Assembly: GCF_034259325.1 (NCBI RefSeq) | Contig: NZ_JAXIVS010000002.1 | Coordinates: 434,001 to 498,000, forward strand | DNA: 64,000 nt | Direction of reading: 5' to 3' | Source: Hyalangium ruber | Lineage (GTDB): Bacteria; Myxococcota; Myxococcia; Myxococcales; Myxococcaceae | Shown here: positions 62,940-64,000 of the stretch, in pieces | How positions within the stretch are numbered: the stretch's first letter is position 1 | How the letters are laid out: each line of letters opens with the position of its first letter | Notes under the pieces: model-generated | What the model saw: the letters and a program-made list of their open reading frames with translations, nothing else | The model's database searches: none | What the model was told of the DNA's origin: nothing | Program-made: the position numbers and the translations under genes

Positions 62940-64000
62940 TCACTCCCGGCGGCGGGCGGCCCACGCGGCCAGCAGCAGCGCCCCGACGCCCAGGCCCACG
63001 CCGGGAGAGGCCCCGCACCCACACCCCACGGAGAGCTCTGGCGCCTCGAGCACCTCGAAGTTCGTGGTCAGGGAGGAGGGGCCGGCGGTGCCCGCCTCAT
63101 CCCAGGCGCGGGCGGTGACGCGGTGGACACCAGGCACCAGCGCCTGCTCGAGGGAGAGCAGGTAGCGGAAGCGGCCCTGCTCATCCCTCGGGACACGGGC
63201 GACTTCCACCTCGTCCACCTCGATGCTCACCGTGACACCGCTGGCGCTCGTCCCGGCCACCAGCGGCGTGGGGTCCACCCCTTCTCCCTCGGCGGGCACC
63301 ACCACGACGGGCCGCACCAGCCCTCCCGGGCTCTCACCTCCGCCATCCGGCGTTCCCGTGCCGCCATCGGGTAGCCCCGCGTCGGGCGTCCCCGCGTCGG
63401 GTGTCCCCGCATCCGGCGTTCCCGCGTCCGCGGGCATCACCACGCTGAAGCGGTTGGCCGCGGACACCGGGCTGCGGACTCCCAGTACCTCCGCCGAGGC
63501 CGCGAGCTGGTGCTCTCCCGGCGCCAGGTCCGTGGGAGGCGTGAACGAGAAGACCCCATCGTTGCCGGGCACCACCTGTCGGTACGCCACGCCATCCAGG
63601 AACAGGTGGACGAGGACGCCGGACTCGGCCGTGCCCGCCAGGGTGGGCCGGGGAGACACTCCCGTGGCCCCATCCACAGGCTGCGTCACCGCCGGCGTAT
63701 TGGGCAACCGGAAGGGCACCTGCACCGTCTGCACGAAGCCCACCGCCGTGCCCCCGTCCAGGACGGCGGGGCCCGCGCCATGGGAGCCCCCCGTCGCCGG
63801 CGTCACGCCCGGCGCTCCAGCGAGCACCGACGTCGCGCACGTGAAGGTCTCTCCCTGGCGGAAGAGAACACCTCCGCCGCCACCGCCTCCGGGCCCCACC
63901 GGGAAGCCTGCCTCGGTCACGCTGCCGCCCGCACCACCCCGAGCCTCGATGCGGCCACACTCGACTTCCTCCACCGCGCGCAAGGAGATCGCGCCGCCCG
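62940..64000 (-). CDS. Large surface protein with MYXO-CTERM tail, 5' end outside window
   Basis: The C-terminal 352 or so residues of a larger protein; the frame is open to the window edge, with Gly-rich text (G-A-I-S-L-R-A, G-G-A-G-G) typical of big extracellular myxobacterial proteins such as AgmC. Two Ig-like/beta domains are seen (P-V-D-G-A-T-G-V-S-P-R-P-T-L-A-G-T-A-E-S-G; P-L-V-A-G-T-S-A-S-G-V), joined by a D-A-G-T-P linker. The end, G-C-G-C-G then a hydrophobic helix and R-R-R-E, is a MYXO-CTERM sorting tail (Cys, helix, Arg), which directs surface anchoring. The AgmC link is a guess. Confidence 0.75.
   Translation of the reverse strand, partial: GGAISLRAVEEVECGRIEARGGAGGSVTEAGFPVGPGGGGGGGVLFRQGETFTCATSVLAGAPGVTPATGGSHGAGPAVLDGGTAVGFVQTVQVPFRLPNTPAVTQPVDGATGVSPRPTLAGTAESGVLVHLFLDGVAYRQVVPGNDGVFSFTPPTDLAPGEHQLAASAEVLGVRSPVSAANRFSVVMPADAGTPDAGTPDAGTPDAGLPDGGTGTPDGGGESPGGLVRPVVVVPAEGEGVDPTPLVAGTSASGVTVSIEVDEVEVARVPRDEQGRFRYLLSLEQALVPGVHRVTARAWDEAGTAGPSSLTTNFEVLEAPELSVGCGCGASPGVGLGVGALLLAAWAARRRE
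63369..63428 (-). repeat. 4 x 15-bp coding repeat (DAGTP)
   Basis: Four tandem units encoding D-A-G-T-P (the last is D-A-G-L-P) form the linker between two beta domains of the surface protein. Confidence 0.8.

Overview
The window is uniformly GC-rich, densely packed bacterial chromosome with no rRNA, tRNA, CRISPR array or insertion sequence that I can recognise. Several features point to a myxobacterium of the Cystobacter/Stigmatella/Archangium kind: a MYXO-CTERM-type tail (62940-64000), a SitA-like lipoprotein toxin with an Imm11/DUF1629-like partner, many lipoproteins, a PilT-family ATPase, an excess of hybrid sensor kinases, sphingolipid-type lipid enzymes, and a bacteriophytochrome carrying the His-to-Thr change described from Stigmatella. 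The genus is an inference.

Layout. 1-6.7 kb: a fatty-acid hydroxylase, a secreted GH13 amylase, two tandem POTRA-like lipoproteins and a PhoD-like phosphatase. 6.7-8.6 kb: a SitA-like AHH-nuclease lipoprotein toxin with its presumed immunity gene. 8.6-14.1 kb: two divergent paralogous RND/MMPL exporters. 14.1-22.4 kb: a small lipoprotein, malic enzyme, two tandem S1 proteases (one with an altered active-site loop), an orphan gene, a DUF4142 protein and a repeat-rich secreted protein. 22.6-30.4 kb: glycogen debranching enzyme GlgX, a sugar dehydrogenase/cytochrome c fusion, an acyl-CoA dehydrogenase and a sphingolipid delta-4 desaturase-like enzyme.

30.4-41.2 kb is a signalling island on the minus strand. 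Four overlapping genes (receiver-PAS-kinase, bacteriophytochrome, single-domain response regulator, receiver-PAS-kinase) form a red/far-red light operon. It is followed by a HipA-like kinase/DUF3037 pair and two more PAS kinases. 41.3-48.3 kb holds a START-like protein, an S9 peptidase, a PilT-like ATPase with a long Pro/Ala linker, a TIGR00300-type (ornithine cyclodeaminase-like) enzyme, a zinc ribbon and a small secreted protein.

48.4-54.8 kb is the most system-like region. Six tightly coupled plus-strand genes encode an MDR reductase, a membrane-anchored hexapeptide acyltransferase, a divergent KAS III, an acyl carrier protein, an SDR reductase and a canonical KAS III. A convergent gene encodes an acyl-activating (ANL) ligase. 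Together they look like a compact fatty-acid/polyketide-like pathway whose product I cannot name. 55-64 kb holds a large hybrid PAS/GAF kinase, a membrane protein, a dual-specificity phosphatase, a degenerate receiver protein, a membrane metallophosphoesterase, an AIM24/TIGR00266 protein and the 3' part of a large MYXO-CTERM surface protein cut by the window end.
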